From positions 3,458,501 through 3,522,500 of the forward strand of contig OX442318.1 in the NCBI GenBank assembly GCA_949358305.1: 64,000 nt of DNA, read 5' to 3'. Of this stretch, positions 48,301 to 59,113 are shown one piece after another (positions within the stretch are counted from its first letter, which is position 1; each line of letters starts with the position of its first letter). The notes under the pieces were generated by a model that was not told where the DNA came from, made no database searches, and worked only from the letters and a program-made list of their open reading frames with translations. This DNA is from Strigamia acuminata. Taxonomy: Eukaryota; Arthropoda; Chilopoda; Geophilomorpha; Linotaeniidae. The position numbers were made by a program, and so were the translations under genes.

Positions 48301-48767
48301 GGTAAGTAAATCAACCAATCTCAATTCCAACAAATAAATTAAACTAACCAATCACAATTCCAACAAATAAATTAAACTAACCAATCACAATTCCAACAAA
48401 TAAATTAAACTAACCAATCACAATTCCAACAAATAAATTAAACCAACCAATCACAATTCCAACAAATAAATTAAACTAACCAATCACAATTCCAACAAAT
48501 AAATTAAACTAACCAATCACAATTGCTCGAATTAAATTAAATCAACCAATCACAATTGCCCGAATTAAATTAAATCAACCAATCACAATTGCCCGAATTA
48601 AATTAAATCAACCAATCACAATTCCCCGAACTAAAAATCATTTAATCTAACGAAATTTTCTATTTATTCAGTTCAAAACGACACGAACGAAGGAATTAAT
48701 TAAAGTTCTTGCGCGTCAACGACAACGCAGTTCGGACGACCAATTCGACCCAGTCGATTACGATTAG
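36386..48767 (+). CDS. EPS8: EPS8-family actin regulator, 17 coding exons, 863 aa
   Basis: EPS8 caps and bundles actin and links receptor tyrosine kinases to Rac through ABI1/SOS1. Exons: 36386-36446, 36606-36686, 37842-37969, 38048-38218, 41130-41185, 42634-42767, 43095-43429, 43492-43727, 44148-44316, 44371-44549, 44611-44857, 44927-45088, 45362-45482, 46996-47127, 47956-48103, 48166-48301, 48672-48767 (2592 bp). An N-terminal PTB domain (about 30-165; YLIEHLATFTVGP, GIWTQKMQL) is followed by the central ILNCCFDDIERF and AKLKSHI...VHFLFTPL blocks of the family, an SH3 domain (ELTVFRGEFLEVLDDSRKWW), a polyproline tract, and the C-terminal SAM-like actin-binding domain (EVVDWLKAKEF, GVELFTLKQGEL). 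The SH3 lacks a classical ALYDY. Intron 15 is GC-AG. The stop codon overlaps a transposon junction. Confidence 0.94.
36716..36941. mobile_element. MITE with 35-bp terminal inverted repeats (family copy 1)
   Basis: Arms starting TATACTCAAAACCACCCCAA at 36716 and ending at 36941 match at 34 of 35 positions. The interior shares gtgtagtg, ccaaaacaccagaattg and cagacattg with the elements at 46001 and 47291. It lies in EPS8 intron 2. Confidence 0.85.
37364..37722. mobile_element. pogo/Tigger-like MITE with an internal minisatellite
   Basis: Begins CAGTCGAAACTCTTTATAAC and ends with the inverse GTTAAAGAGTTTCGACTG, flanked by TA on both sides, as for Tc1/mariner/pogo elements. Inside, the subterminal word tataacgaattatcga is amplified about 15-fold (37379-37620). 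Confidence 0.85.
38333..39662. mobile_element. Foldback-type element, 1.33 kb, with 8-bp target duplication
   Basis: Perfect octamers GGGTGAAC flank it (38325-38332 and 39663-39670). The left end reads GGGTTACAATAACTGGCGCG; the right end, inverted, reads GGGGATTCATAACTGGCGCG. Both terminal regions are packed with attccgcgcttattcagttc motifs in both orientations (38340-38640 and 39395-39660). No transposase is seen. Located in EPS8 intron 4. Confidence 0.85.
39985..40330. repeat. 20-21 bp tandem repeat in EPS8 intron 4
   Basis: About 16 copies of gacaaattatcaatttttac plus a, with variants in which a tttttca or agttttc replaces the spacer. Confidence 0.92.
41325..41485. repeat. 30 bp tandem repeat in EPS8 intron 5
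   Basis: Four to five copies of tttgtcaaatttctcacaat plus ttttcaaaaa. Confidence 0.9.
43880..43985. repeat. 27 bp palindrome-containing tandem repeat in EPS8 intron 8
   Basis: Three copies of cgaggtttatcggcatgccg plus gtaaaaa; each unit contains the perfect palindrome CGGCATGCCG. A diverged partial copy follows. Confidence 0.85.
45125..45327. mobile_element. Mutator-like MITE with 9-bp target duplication in EPS8 intron 12
   Basis: Left end AGAAGCGCCTGGCGACAGGG; right end, inverted, AGTAGCGCCTAGCGACAGGG. Identical nonamers GGTGAAAAG flank it (45116-45124 and 45328-45336); nine bases is the usual Mutator-like duplication. It carries an uninterrupted run of about 16 C near 45223. Confidence 0.8.
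45795..45963. mobile_element. MITE with ACCGKACTGCCTC termini
   Basis: Left ACCGGACTGCCTCGAATTAA and right, inverted, ACCGTACTGCCTCAAATAAA. The interior repeats tgcc and accggact words. The ends resemble Tc1/mariner-type MITEs, but the target duplication is unclear. Confidence 0.6.
46001..46399. mobile_element. MITE with about 48-bp terminal inverted repeats (family copy 2)
   Basis: Both ends begin TATACTYTTGTTCGACTCAA and continue through cctttctcccattgg to gagcc. Interior words gtgtagtgatcc, caccagaattg and cagacattgtaatcgatta match the copy at 47291. Located in EPS8 intron 13. Confidence 0.85.
47291..47675. mobile_element. MITE (family copy 3)
   Basis: Arms start CACTCCAAGGTTGTCCTAAC and end with the near-inverse at 47675, then share the cattgg..gagcc block with copy 2. 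The interior shares caccagaat, gtacagacattgtaatcgat and aaactttat. Located in EPS8 intron 14. Confidence 0.8.
47692..47851. mobile_element. Probable hAT-like MITE
   Basis: Left CAGGGCCGTCTTTACACTTT and right, inverted, CAGGCCCACCTTTACCATTG; both continue into a gggcta-containing segment. Flanking octamers agree at only four of eight positions, so the duplication is decayed or absent. The interior has ggcgccc repeats. Confidence 0.5.
48305..48640. repeat. 33 bp tandem repeat in EPS8 intron 16
   Basis: About nine copies of aactaaccaatcacaattcc plus aacaaataaatta; the last copies replace ccaacaaata by gcccgaatta. Confidence 0.93.
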
Positions 48768-50037
48768 GGATGTGCGGTATTTTTTTTTGGCGTGTGCGGT
48801 ACGGTATTGGCCAAATACCGCAGTGAGTACGGTATACCGCAATACCGAAAATACCGCGCAAATACCGCAAATACCGCAAATACCGCGAATACCGCGATTA
48901 CCGTAAATACCGCGATTATCGCGATTATCGCTATTACCGCGATTACCACAAATACCGCGATTACCGAAAATACCGCGATTACCGCAAAAACCTCGTTTTC
49001 TGGTTTTTAGACCTAGTTTTTTGGTTTTTAGACCTAGTTTCTGGTTTTTAGACCTATTTTTTTGGATTTTGGATTTAGTTTTGAGATATTTAGGTCTAAT
49101 TTTATAGTTTTCCATATAATCATATGGATATTTGTAATTCCACGTTAGATTTTCCAATAATATAAATTCTGGAAACAATATTAAGAAATATTTTTGAACA
49201 AAAAATGAATACATCTAATTCTGTTTTTAGAAACGTTCCAGAAAGAAAAAAGAAAAACATTCAAAGAAACAAACAAACATGGGGAATTGCTTAAATATTT
49301 TCTAGACAACAGTTAAAACAAATTTTAAAAAGTCAAATTTTTTTTAACCGTGTTAAAACTGTTAAATCTAAAGAAATCGTGTAAAACGGAATTGAATTTA
49401 TTTTTCTCGAACGTGTAAAAACAGAATTGGGTATATTTGATGGGAATAATTTTAAGAAATTTTAGAAATCTGTTTACGTTGAACGAAACTTCCGGTTTCA
49501 CCGAGGAATACTTTACTCAAATGATTGCGATGGCACTTCAATACCCAAGGATTCGTGGATGAACCTTTAGGTTAGGTTAGGTTAGGTTTAGGTTATCCAC
49601 CACTTGTTTTTATTGAATATTGTCAATTTCAGATCTGGCCGTGCACGAATTCGTACATGAAACCGTCGCAATTCACTTTTAAACCGCACAAAAGCAATTT
49701 GTGGAAGCCTTTTTTTACTAAATCGTTTTTAAATCCCGGATTGAGAACAGTTCAAGTAATTAAAAACAATAATACGTTAACAATCGTATAATATACTCCG
49801 TATTACATTATATTCGTGCGAATTTCGATATTCGTGTGATTTTCGGTATTATTGCGGTATTGCGGTATTTGCGGTAATAGCAGTATTAGCGGTATTGCGG
49901 TATTTATGCGGTATTGCCGGTATTGCGGTATTTATGCGGTATTGCCGGTATTGCGGTATACCGTTTTTGGCGAATACCGCGGTATTGCGCTGTCAAAAAA
50001 TACCGCGGTACGGTATACCGGTACCGCGCACACCCCT
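48766..50037. mobile_element. hAT-like element, 1.27 kb, inserted at the EPS8 stop codon
   Basis: The left end AGGGATGTGCGGTA and the inverted right end AGGGGTGTGCGCGGTACC are related. Flanks TTACGATT (48758-48765) and TTACGATG (50038-50045) agree at seven of eight positions. Both subterminal regions are dense in ataccgcg/cgcggtat words in opposite orientations. The interior shows no intact transposase but includes a short TTAGG run at 49567-49596. Confidence 0.8.
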
Positions 50038-50168
50038 TTACGATGATAATTATTAATTACGACACGATTAATTAGTAATAACGTATTTATTCAAGAAATC
50101 ATTTATTTTTCAATCAAATTTTTCAATATTTACAATAAAAAAAGCCTGAATCGATTATTTTTCTAATT

Positions 50169-52826
50169 TTATTTATTATTCATCGGTCCGAATAGGAAAT
50201 TCGCGCTCACGTCGGTTTTTCGCGCTCTCGTTTGTCCAAACAGCGAACTAAAGAGATCTTTTCGGGATTCGGAGCTGGCGACATCGTATTCGTAAGGCGC
50301 CATGAAGTTGACCAGTTTGGTGTGGACTTTGTAGCGAATTCGGCGTCCTTTGCTGGCTTTGGTGTCCACTTTGTGCTTCATTTTGCCGCGGAGTTTCTGG
50401 ATTTTGGCCCAGTGGTGGCCGCGTGCGATCGGGTCGTCAATATGCGCGCCTTGTTTTTCGATTAGTTCGCGAAGGAGTTGTCCGTAGAAGTCGTCGTCGT
50501 CGAAGATCTCGGGGTCGGTGCTCGGTGCTGTGGTGGGGTCGGCGGACTCGGGTTTGCCGAGGATGCGATAGACCGAGCGCTTTGTTCTGCTGCGTGTTAG
50601 AAGACGGGGTTTGTCGGACATAATCTATTGGAATTGAATTGATTTCATTTATTTTTTGTTTGGCGGAAGAAAGTGGAATTTTTGGTTAAAATATGAAATT
50701 TTGATAGGAAAATTAAAATTGAAATTTTGGTTAGAAAATTGAAATTTTAGTTAGAAAATTGAAATTTTGGTTAGAAAATTGAAATTTTGGTTAGAAAATT
50801 GAAATTTTGGTTAGAAAATTGAAATTTTGGTTAGAAAATTGAAATTTTGGTTAGAAAATTGAAATTTTGGTTAGAAAATTGAAATTTTGGTTAGAAAATT
50901 GAAATTTTGGTTAGAAAATTGAAATTTTGGTTAGAAAATTGAAATTTTGGTTAGAAAATTGAAATTTTGGTTAGAAAATTGAAATTTTGGTTAGAAAATT
51001 GAAATTTTGATTAGAAAATTGAAATTTTGGTTAGAAAAATAGAAATTTTGGTGAAAAATCGAAATTTTAGTAGAAAAATTTAAATTTTGATTGGAAAATA
51101 AAACTACGGTTGAAAAAAAAAAAATTTTAATCTAAAACCCAAATGCAATCTCTCACCTGTCCAATCTGTTTCAAAGCTGTGTGATCAAACGCATTAAACG
51201 CCTTCATCTTCCCCGTAGTCAACCTCGTCCGATCATTCCACTTCTCAATCGCCGAATTCCTAAAAAAAACACCAAACCATCAGAACCAAACGCCAAAATC
51301 CCCCACAAAAACCCATCCGAACCTAAACCCCTCAAAATCCGCGTGTCTCTTCGCCAAAAACTCCGCACAATCCGCAAACTCCAACTTCCTCTTCGCTCCC
51401 CGGCCGCCGGAAACTTCTGCCTCGTCGTCCCTAAACGAACCAAACAACAAACCAAATCAAAACTAATCCAATTAAATTAAATTTCCTTTAAAAACTCACA
51501 TCTCCTCGTCGTTTTCCTGCACCAGTTTCTTCGTGTCTGGATATTTGCTCAACAAACTCGTCTGGAGTGTTATTAATTTATTCAGCATGTTTTCCACGTC
51601 TGTCGCGCTTTCCTTCTGCGTTTTCTTCATTTCCCGATCACGCATGAATTGCGACCAAACGTCGAATTGTGGTAGTTGGTTACTCAATTGCAACACCTTT
51701 TGCAGGTTGATTCGGCATGTCAGAAGCGAATCCCACAACACTGAGCAAAAGAAAATTAAAAAAATTGATTAATTAATTGATTAAATGTAAAAATATCGAT
51801 TGATTGGTTGATTAAACACACAGAAATCGATTAATTGATTGATTAACCCTCGAAAAATGAATTAATTTACGGATAAAACAGCAAAAAATGAATTAATTTA
51901 CGGATAAAACAGCAAAAAATGAATTAATTTACGGATAAAACAGCAAAAAATGAATTAATTTACGGATAAAACAGCAAAAAATAATTTAATTAACGGATTA
52001 AACATCAAAAAATCGATTAATTTACGAATTAAACATCAAAAAATCGATTAATTAACGGATTAAACATCAAAAAATCAATTAATTTTGATTGATTGATTGA
52101 TTAAACATCCAAAAATCAATTAATTTTGATTCATTGATTGATTAAACATCCAAAAATCAATTAATTTTGATTCATTGATTGATTAAACATCCAAAAATCA
52201 ATTAATTTTGATTCATTGATTGATTAAACATCCAAAAATCGATTTTAAATAAATCTTTACATAATTGTGATCTGGTCGCGAACCCTTTTTCGATTTCAGA
52301 CGTGAAATCCAGCCTGGAAAAATTTTCAGCAATCTCCATTTCATCTTTATCGTCAACTTGTTCGTCATTTCCATCATTTTCTTCATCATTTTCATCACTT
52401 TCTTCATCAATTTCATCATTTTCTTTATCATTTTCAACGTTTTCGTCAATTTCTTCATCATTTTCGTCAGTTTCTAGGTCGTTTTCGTCACTTTCCTCTG
52501 AATTTTCCGATTCCTCATCACTTTCCAGCCCTCTAAACTGTTTCACACTAATTCTACGTCCCGCATATCGTTCGTCGTGGTCCAACAACGGCGCATTTCG
52601 TATCCGCAATTCACTTTTTCCAACAAATTCGTCGTCCACTTCGTCATCGTCGAATTTATCCACCACACGCGCGGCCGTTTCTACAAACAAATAATACACC
52701 AATTAAAACCCAATTTTTTATTTAAAAATATCTAATATTACCGAAATCATCTTCCGGGGCTTCTTGAGGCGGTGCTGGCTTTATAAGTTCGGCGATTTGA
52801 TCAGCTAAGGACATGTGCGCGGCCAT
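50169..52826 (-). CDS. AATF: AATF/Che-1 (Bfr2 family) nucleolar protein, six exons, 468 aa
   Basis: AATF works in early processing of the small ribosomal subunit in the nucleolus and was also described as a transcriptional co-regulator. Exons (high to low): 52742-52826, 52261-52680, 51500-51740, 51329-51430, 51157-51259, 50169-50624 (1407 bp). Features in order: a short N-terminal segment; a very acidic E/D-rich tract (about residues 80-145); the AATF domain with LWDSLLTCRINLQKVLQLSN and LLSKYPDTKKLV; a basic K/R segment; and the C-terminal TRAUB domain with EIFDDDDFYGQLLRELIE, KVDTKASKGRRIRYKVHTKL and NFMAPYEYD. Length is close to vertebrate AATF (about 560) minus part of the acidic region. 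It is head to head with CHERP. Introns carry a 20-bp array and 31/41-bp arrays. Confidence 0.95.
50690..51065. repeat. 20 bp tandem repeat in AATF intron 5
   Basis: About 18 copies of gaaattttggttagaaaatt, nearly all identical, implying recent expansion. Confidence 0.97.
51850..52240. repeat. 31 bp and 41 bp tandem repeats in AATF intron 2
   Basis: The left part has four to six copies of gaattaatttacggataaaa plus cagcaaaaaat (31 bp). The right part has about four copies of ttgattcattgattgattaa plus acatccaaaaatcaattaatt (41 bp). Confidence 0.92.
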
Positions 52827-52985
52827 CTTTAAAATCAACAACAAACTTTTGTGTTTTGGCAATAGATGGCGGTGATGTTTTAGCTTCTGCCTAGCGGTGA
52901 ATTTTTAAAGCATTTTCGTAATGGCGTGCGATGAGTGATAAATAAATGTTGTTTTTGGGAGCAATTTAATCGTTTTTAGTGAATT
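52827..52985. promoter_or_regulatory. Bidirectional promoter of AATF and CHERP
   Basis: Only 159 bp separate the two opposed start codons. No TATA box is present on either side, as usual for paired housekeeping genes. Confidence 0.6.
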
Positions 52986-55900
52986 ATGGACCTACCTAAA
53001 CCACCAGAAGGTAAATTAAGAGTTTGTTGTTGGATTCGGTTGCGTGGTTTTGATGTTATTTAATTTTTAGATCAAGAACTTCGCAATATAATCGACAAAT
53101 TGGCGCAATTTGTGGCCCGAAATGGACTAGAATTTGAACAAATGACGAAAAACAAACAAAAGGATAACCAGAAATTTGCTTTTCTTTTCGGTGGCGAATA
53201 TTTCGGTTATTATCAGTACAAAGTGACGACTGAACAAGCAAGTATGGGATTTTTTTTAATTTTTTTATTTTTTGTGATTTTTTTTAATATATTTACTTTT
53301 TCTGATATTTTTTCAGACGTGGTCCACGAGGCGTTTTCTTCTGTTCTGAAACAAAAGCAGAAAGCGATGGAACAGCAGAATATTGCGTGGCAAAGTCACA
53401 TTGAGCCGCAGCAAGTGCAGGAACAGATTCAGCAAAGCGAAAGGAATTTGGCGGCGCAGCATCAGATGCTAATTCAGCAACAACAAGTTAGTGTTGTTGT
53501 TTGCTGTCTGTTTTAGATGCATTTGGAGGATCTTTTAGTTGGGGAATTTAATTTTTCGGGTTGTTTGATGAGGAATTCGGTGTTTAAATTGAAAAAAAAA
53601 TGATTTTTACATAACAAATTGAAGTTTTCTACGAGAAAAGTTGGTTTTTAGAAGAAAAATTTAATTTATTATTGAAATATTTATTTTTTAAATTAATTTT
53701 CACTTGTAAAATTTAATTTTTAACAATTTTTACTTGAAAAATTGAATTTTTAACAATTTTCACTTGAAAAATTCAATTTTATCAATTTTTACTTGAAAAA
53801 TTCAATTTTTAACAATTTTCACTTGAAAAATTCAATTTTATCAATTTTCACTTGAAAAATTCAATTTTTAACAATTTTCACTTGAAAAATTCAATTTTTG
53901 ACAATTTTCACTTGAAAAATTCAATTTTTAACAATTTTCACTTGAAAAATTCAATTTTTAACAATTTTCACTTGAAAAATTCAATTTTTAACAATTTTCA
54001 CAAGTGAAATTCAATATTTTCACTTGAAAAATTCAATTTTTAATAATTTTCACTTGAAAAATTCAATTTTTAATAATTTTCACTTGAAAAATTCAATTTT
54101 TAATAATTTTCACTTGAAAAATTCAATTTTTAACAATTTTCGCAAGTGAAATTCAATATTTTCGAAATAGAATTTAATTTTTAACAATATTCACATGAGA
54201 AATTGAATGTTTTCTTAAAAACAATTCAATTTACACCAAAAAAAACACATTTTTCAACACTTTTTCAACATTTTTTAACACTTTTCATCATTGTTCAGTA
54301 CTTTACATCATTTTTCAACATTTTTCACCTGCAGGTCGAAATCGACGAAGCAGTTCGCAAAGTCCAGGACGAAAAACTGTGCAACATGGCCAAAAACGTC
54401 GACATCGATCTTCCGGAACTGGAAAAAGTGATTCAACCCATAATAGATTCCTGCACCAAAGACTCGATTTCCGTAAAATAAAAAAATAAAAAGTGAAAAG
54501 ATGTAAAAATTAAGCAATTGGACGCAATTTTCAGACGGGAAAAGGATGGATCTTCAACCATGCAGTTTCGCCCAAAAGGAACGACGTCATCGTTCAATAT
54601 CTCTTGAAACGTGTCACGGCGCCGGGCACGTCGTTCGAGCTCAAACTGCACCTCGTTTATCTCATAAACGACGTGCTGCATCATTGGTGATCATTACTAT
54701 AATGATTGTATTATTTTTTTTTCTTCCTTCTATTTTTTAAATTTAATTTTTAAATTTTTTTGAAATTTTTTTTGAATTGTTTAGATTTTATCGATTTTAT
54801 CGATTTTTTTTTATTTTTTTTTATTTATTTTTATTTTTTTTGATTTATTTTGATTTATTTTGAATTATTTTGAATTATTTTGATTTATTTTGAATTATTT
54901 TGAAATTTAATTAATTTTTTTTTATTTTTTTTGTTGAATTTTCGGCCATTTGTTGCGTTTTGTTTGTATTTATTAGATTTTTTCTTTTTCTTATTGATAC
55001 GCAAGTTTGAAAGGCTTGTTATTCATTCCTAGTTTGAGGAAAAACGCTGATGATTTGCGGGGTTCTTTGGGCTCGGTTGTAGTTCCGATATTCTGCACCA
55101 CGTGCTTGGCGGCAAGTGAAGATCAGCAACAAAAGCTTTCCAAGGTGACGCACATTCATTTCTCATACACTAGACCTTTTGAAATTAAATTAAATTGAAT
55201 TAAATTTTTATTTATTTCAGCTACTTAAATTATGGGAATCAAATAATTACTTTGAAGTACCGATTTTGGAGGTGAGATTTTCCATTTTTGCATGTAAAAA
55301 TCCATTTTTGCATGTAAAAATCCATTTTATTTACGTAAAAATCCATTTTTTTACGTAAAAATCCATTTTTTTACGTAAAAATCCATTTTTTTACGTAAAA
55401 ATCCATTTTTTTACGTAAAAATCCATTTTTTTACGTAAAAATCTTTTTTTTTACGTAAAAATTCATTTTTTTTACGTAAAATGCATTTTTTAAAAGTAAA
55501 ATGCATTTTATTTACGTAAAGTTGCCTTTTATTCAGGTAAAACTGCATTGTTTTAAAACTTTGCACCGAATACAGCTATTCTGTGCAACGTTTTTTGTGT
55601 TAACAGCTGCGTAAATGTGTACTTTATTTTCTTTTTAATTGCAGCAATTAAAGAACCCAGCAGCAGCAGTAACTGCCTACCAGAATAATTTAATTGCTGA
55701 ATGCTCTTCAGTCATCACACCGATCACAACGGCCATTCAAAACCAGTACGCGGCGCTACAGAAACAGCATCAAGACTTTGTCGCCCACATCACGGCGCAA
55801 CTACAACAGGTGTCGTCTTCAATTATTCACTACTCATTAGCACAATTATTCTATTTTATTTTTCTAACTAATTCTACTTACTGTAGCAGCAGCAGCAACA

Positions 55901-58127
55901 ACAGCCATCGTTTGCTAGCTTGCAGCCGCAAGGACCGGTGCCATTGGCTGTTCGGCATCCGTCAGGTATTAGTCACAAATAACACGCTAGATTTTTTAAC
56001 GGGGATTTGTTAATTGGGGTATTGATGTAAAAACGTTACAAATTTTAATTTAATACGGGGTTAAAAAAATGTTTTACTCTGTAACGTTATAATTATAAAT
56101 ATATGGAGTTGAATAATTAACGAAAATGAATTTCGTTATAAATTTTAATAAATAACGTTATAAACTTGTGACTTTTAATAAATAACGTTATAAACTTGTG
56201 ACTTTTAATAAATAACGTGATAAAAGTGTGAATTTCAATAAATAACGTTATAACGTGTGAATTTCAAAAAATAACGTTAAACTTGATAATTTTAGTAAAT
56301 AACGTCATAAACTTGTAAATTTTAACAAGAAACGTTATACAATCTGAGAATTTTAACAAATAACGGTATAAACACATGAATTTCGATAAATAACGTTACA
56401 AAATCTGAAAATTTAAATAAATAACGTTACAAAATCTGAAAATTTGAATAAATAACGTTACAAAATCTGAAAATTTGAATAAATAACGTTACAAAATCTG
56501 AAAATTTGAATAAATAACGTTACAAAATCTGAAAATTTGAATAAATAACGTTATAAACTTGATAATTTCAATAAATAACGTTATAAACTTGAAACAACGT
56601 TATAAACAAGATTTTCCACACACAACTCTGCAAAAGCAAAACAATATCAAATTGTCTCATAACGTTGTAAACGGATGGAATTGAATACATAACGTGTTTT
56701 CTTTGTATTTCCAGACGTATCAACGAGTCCGGGCACCGCATCCCCTTCACCTTCAGAATCCACTCAGTCCGGCGGCCAATCGCAGCTCAACTCGGTGCCG
56801 CCACAGTTCGCGCAACCACCGCCAAACTTCCCGCCCAACTTCAGCCAACCTCCGCCAAACTTCACGCACCCACCTCCGGGGTTCCTCCCGCCAAATTTCA
56901 ACCAACCTCCTCCAAATTTCCAGCAGCCGCCGCCCGGCATGCCCCCGTTCACCGCCACCGCGCTGGCTCCCGGTCTGCCCATACCCGACTTCACCAAGCC
57001 GCCGCCCGGCTTTCTTTCCCACCTACCGCCGCCACATCAGGCGCCCATGGTCGATCTCAATGATCCCAATTTGATGCCTTCGGTTCCCTACTACGAACTG
57101 CCCGCCGGTTTAATGGCGCCTTTGGTCAAGGTACGTAAAAGGGCTTCTTTTCATAATAATTGACGGAAATATGACTTCAAATGACGTAAATGTGCTGGAA
57201 AAAGTCAAAATACGTAATAATTGGTGTAAATTTGACGTCATATTTCTGAATTTTGTAATAATTGGTGTAAATTTGACGTCATATTTCAGAATTATGTAAT
57301 AATTGGTGTAAATTTGACGTCATATTTCAGAATTTTGTGATAATTGGTGTAAATTTGACGTCATATTTCAGAATTATGTAATAATTGGTGTAAATTTGAC
57401 GTCATATTTCAGAATTATGTAATAACTAACTTAAATATGACTTAATAACACTGAATTACCAAATAATTGATGTAAACATGACATAATAACATGGAATTAC
57501 CAAATAATGGATGTAAACATGACATAATAACACGGAATTACCAAATAATTGATGTAAAAATGACATAATAACATGAAATTATCAAATAATTGATGTAAAT
57601 ATGACATAATAACATGGAGTTACCAAATAATCGATGTAAATATGACATAATAACATGGAATTATCAAATAATTGATGTAAACATGACATAATGCACCATC
57701 CACGCCACAATTATAAACCAAAGTGAATTTCAGAAGAAAAGCAGATTTTTAACATTGCCATTTCATTTCCTCCAGATGGAAGAAACAGATTACTATCCAC
57801 TGGATCCGGATCAAATCAGGCTGCCGCCACCCGCTCCGCCGAGCGACAGACTCTTAGCGGCTGTCGAATTATTCTACAGCCCGCCGTCCCACGAGCGACC
57901 GCGAAACAGCGAAGGGTGGGAACAACTGGGTCTCTACGAGTTCTTCAAAGCGAAAACAACCGCCAAGAAAACAAAGGAAGACGAGATCAAGGAAGGCAAA
58001 AGAATTCCCTCGCCCAAATCCTCTCGCCAACACAACCACGAACGCTTCTTCCGCCCGCGGTCCCGCTCGCCCAACAGGAGGCGCTACAACGAACAGATGT
58101 AAACAATTATATTATATTATTATATTA

Positions 58128-58159
<32 letters not shown>

Positions 58160-58716
58160 TAGTAAGGGCAGATCAAGGTCGAAGTCACCGTCTCCGCTGC
58201 CGTATAAGCGAACTTCTCGCTCGCGTTCCCAGTCTATTTCGCCGCCCCGCGCGAAACCACAGCGGTCGCCATCACCGCCAGCGAGAGATAGAGGACCCAG
58301 GAGTCCAACGCCGCCATCTTTTTTGTAAGTTTTATAAGATTGAATATAATTAATGTAAAAATTAATGATTTTGATTGTCAGCGGAAGCACTTATGGATCC
58401 GCCAGCACCGAAAACAGACTCGGGGAGACCAACAAAGGACACCAGTTGCTGAAAAAAATGGGTATTGTGGACGGTTTTGTTGTTTGGATGTTGTTTGAAT
58501 GTTGTTTGTATGTTAGGTTGGGGTGGACAAGGGCTGGGTGCGGCGGAACAAGGGATCCACGAACCGATCGATGCCGGCGATGTGAGGGATCGACAAGATC
58601 AGTATAAGGGGATCGGGATCAACTTGAACGATCCTTTCGAGACTTTTCGCAAGAGTAAAGGACAGGCTTTCATCAATAGGATGCGAGCGAGAGCCGAAGA
58701 AAAACAAGCGCATTAA
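52986..58716 (+). CDS. CHERP: CHERP, SURP/CID/G-patch splicing-associated protein, 14 exons, 747 aa
   Basis: CHERP associates with U2 snRNP and SR-related factors and influences alternative splicing. Exons: 52986-53010, 53071-53241, 53317-53486, 54335-54472, 54535-54686, 55033-55144, 55221-55271, 55645-55809, 55887-55965, 56715-57130, 57776-58098, 58163-58324, 58382-58461, 58517-58716 (2244 bp). The N-terminal SURP module (DQELRNIIDKLAQFVARNGL, FAFLFGGEYFGYY) is followed by a glutamine-rich linker, a CID (LKLHLVYLINDVLHH), a proline-rich PPNF repeat region, the block VPYYELPAGLMAPLVK, then PPSHERPRNSEGWEQ, a basic RS-like segment and a C-terminal G-patch (LLKKMGWGGQGLGAAEQG). All are in the order of human CHERP (about 916 aa); the difference is mainly a shorter proline-rich region. 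Introns 3, 7, 9 and 10 hold minisatellites. Confidence 0.95.
53700..54150. repeat. 30 bp tandem repeat in CHERP intron 3
   Basis: About 14 copies of cacttgaaaaattcaatttt plus taacaatttt. Confidence 0.95.
55283..55520. repeat. 20 bp tandem repeat in CHERP intron 7
   Basis: About nine copies of ccatttttttacgtaaaaat, decaying downstream. Confidence 0.93.
56100..56610. repeat. 31 bp tandem repeat in CHERP intron 9
   Basis: About 15 copies of aaaatctgaaaatttgaata plus aataacgttac; sharpest at 56395-56545. Confidence 0.93.
57180..57700. repeat. 41 bp tandem repeats in CHERP intron 10
   Basis: Two related subarrays, each of 41 bp: aattggtgtaaatttgacgt plus catatttcagaattatgtaat, then aataacatggaattaccaaa plus taattgatgtaaacatgacat. 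Confidence 0.92.
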
Positions 58717-59113
58717 TTTATGATGATTATGTTATTTAGTGTTTTCATTTTTATTTTTTAAATTGAAATAAAAAAATTTCATTTGTCCATTTTCAATTTT
58801 TTTCACGCCAACACATTTTGTTCATTTTGGACGCCATTTTTATTAACAGTTTAACGAATGCCGCGAGACAAGCATCTTGATGTTTCTCCACTCTTGTTCA
58901 CCGTAGTTTATGTTTGGAAATGCGTTTTGTGTGGTTTAATAGCCTTTTTCCTGTTTCCGGAAGCCATTTGTGTGTATTTCCACATACGGGCTCTGTTTTA
59001 ATACTTTTTATCACGTTAGATATGTTATCACTGATATAATAAATCATGTCATGATTATTCAATTTTTAAAACATATCATTACGTAGTTTTATTTATTAGT
59101 TGGAGGTGTAAAA

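Noticed and set aside
56753-57022. Antisense glycine/arginine-rich frames
   Set aside because: Mirror image of the proline-rich CHERP exon 10.
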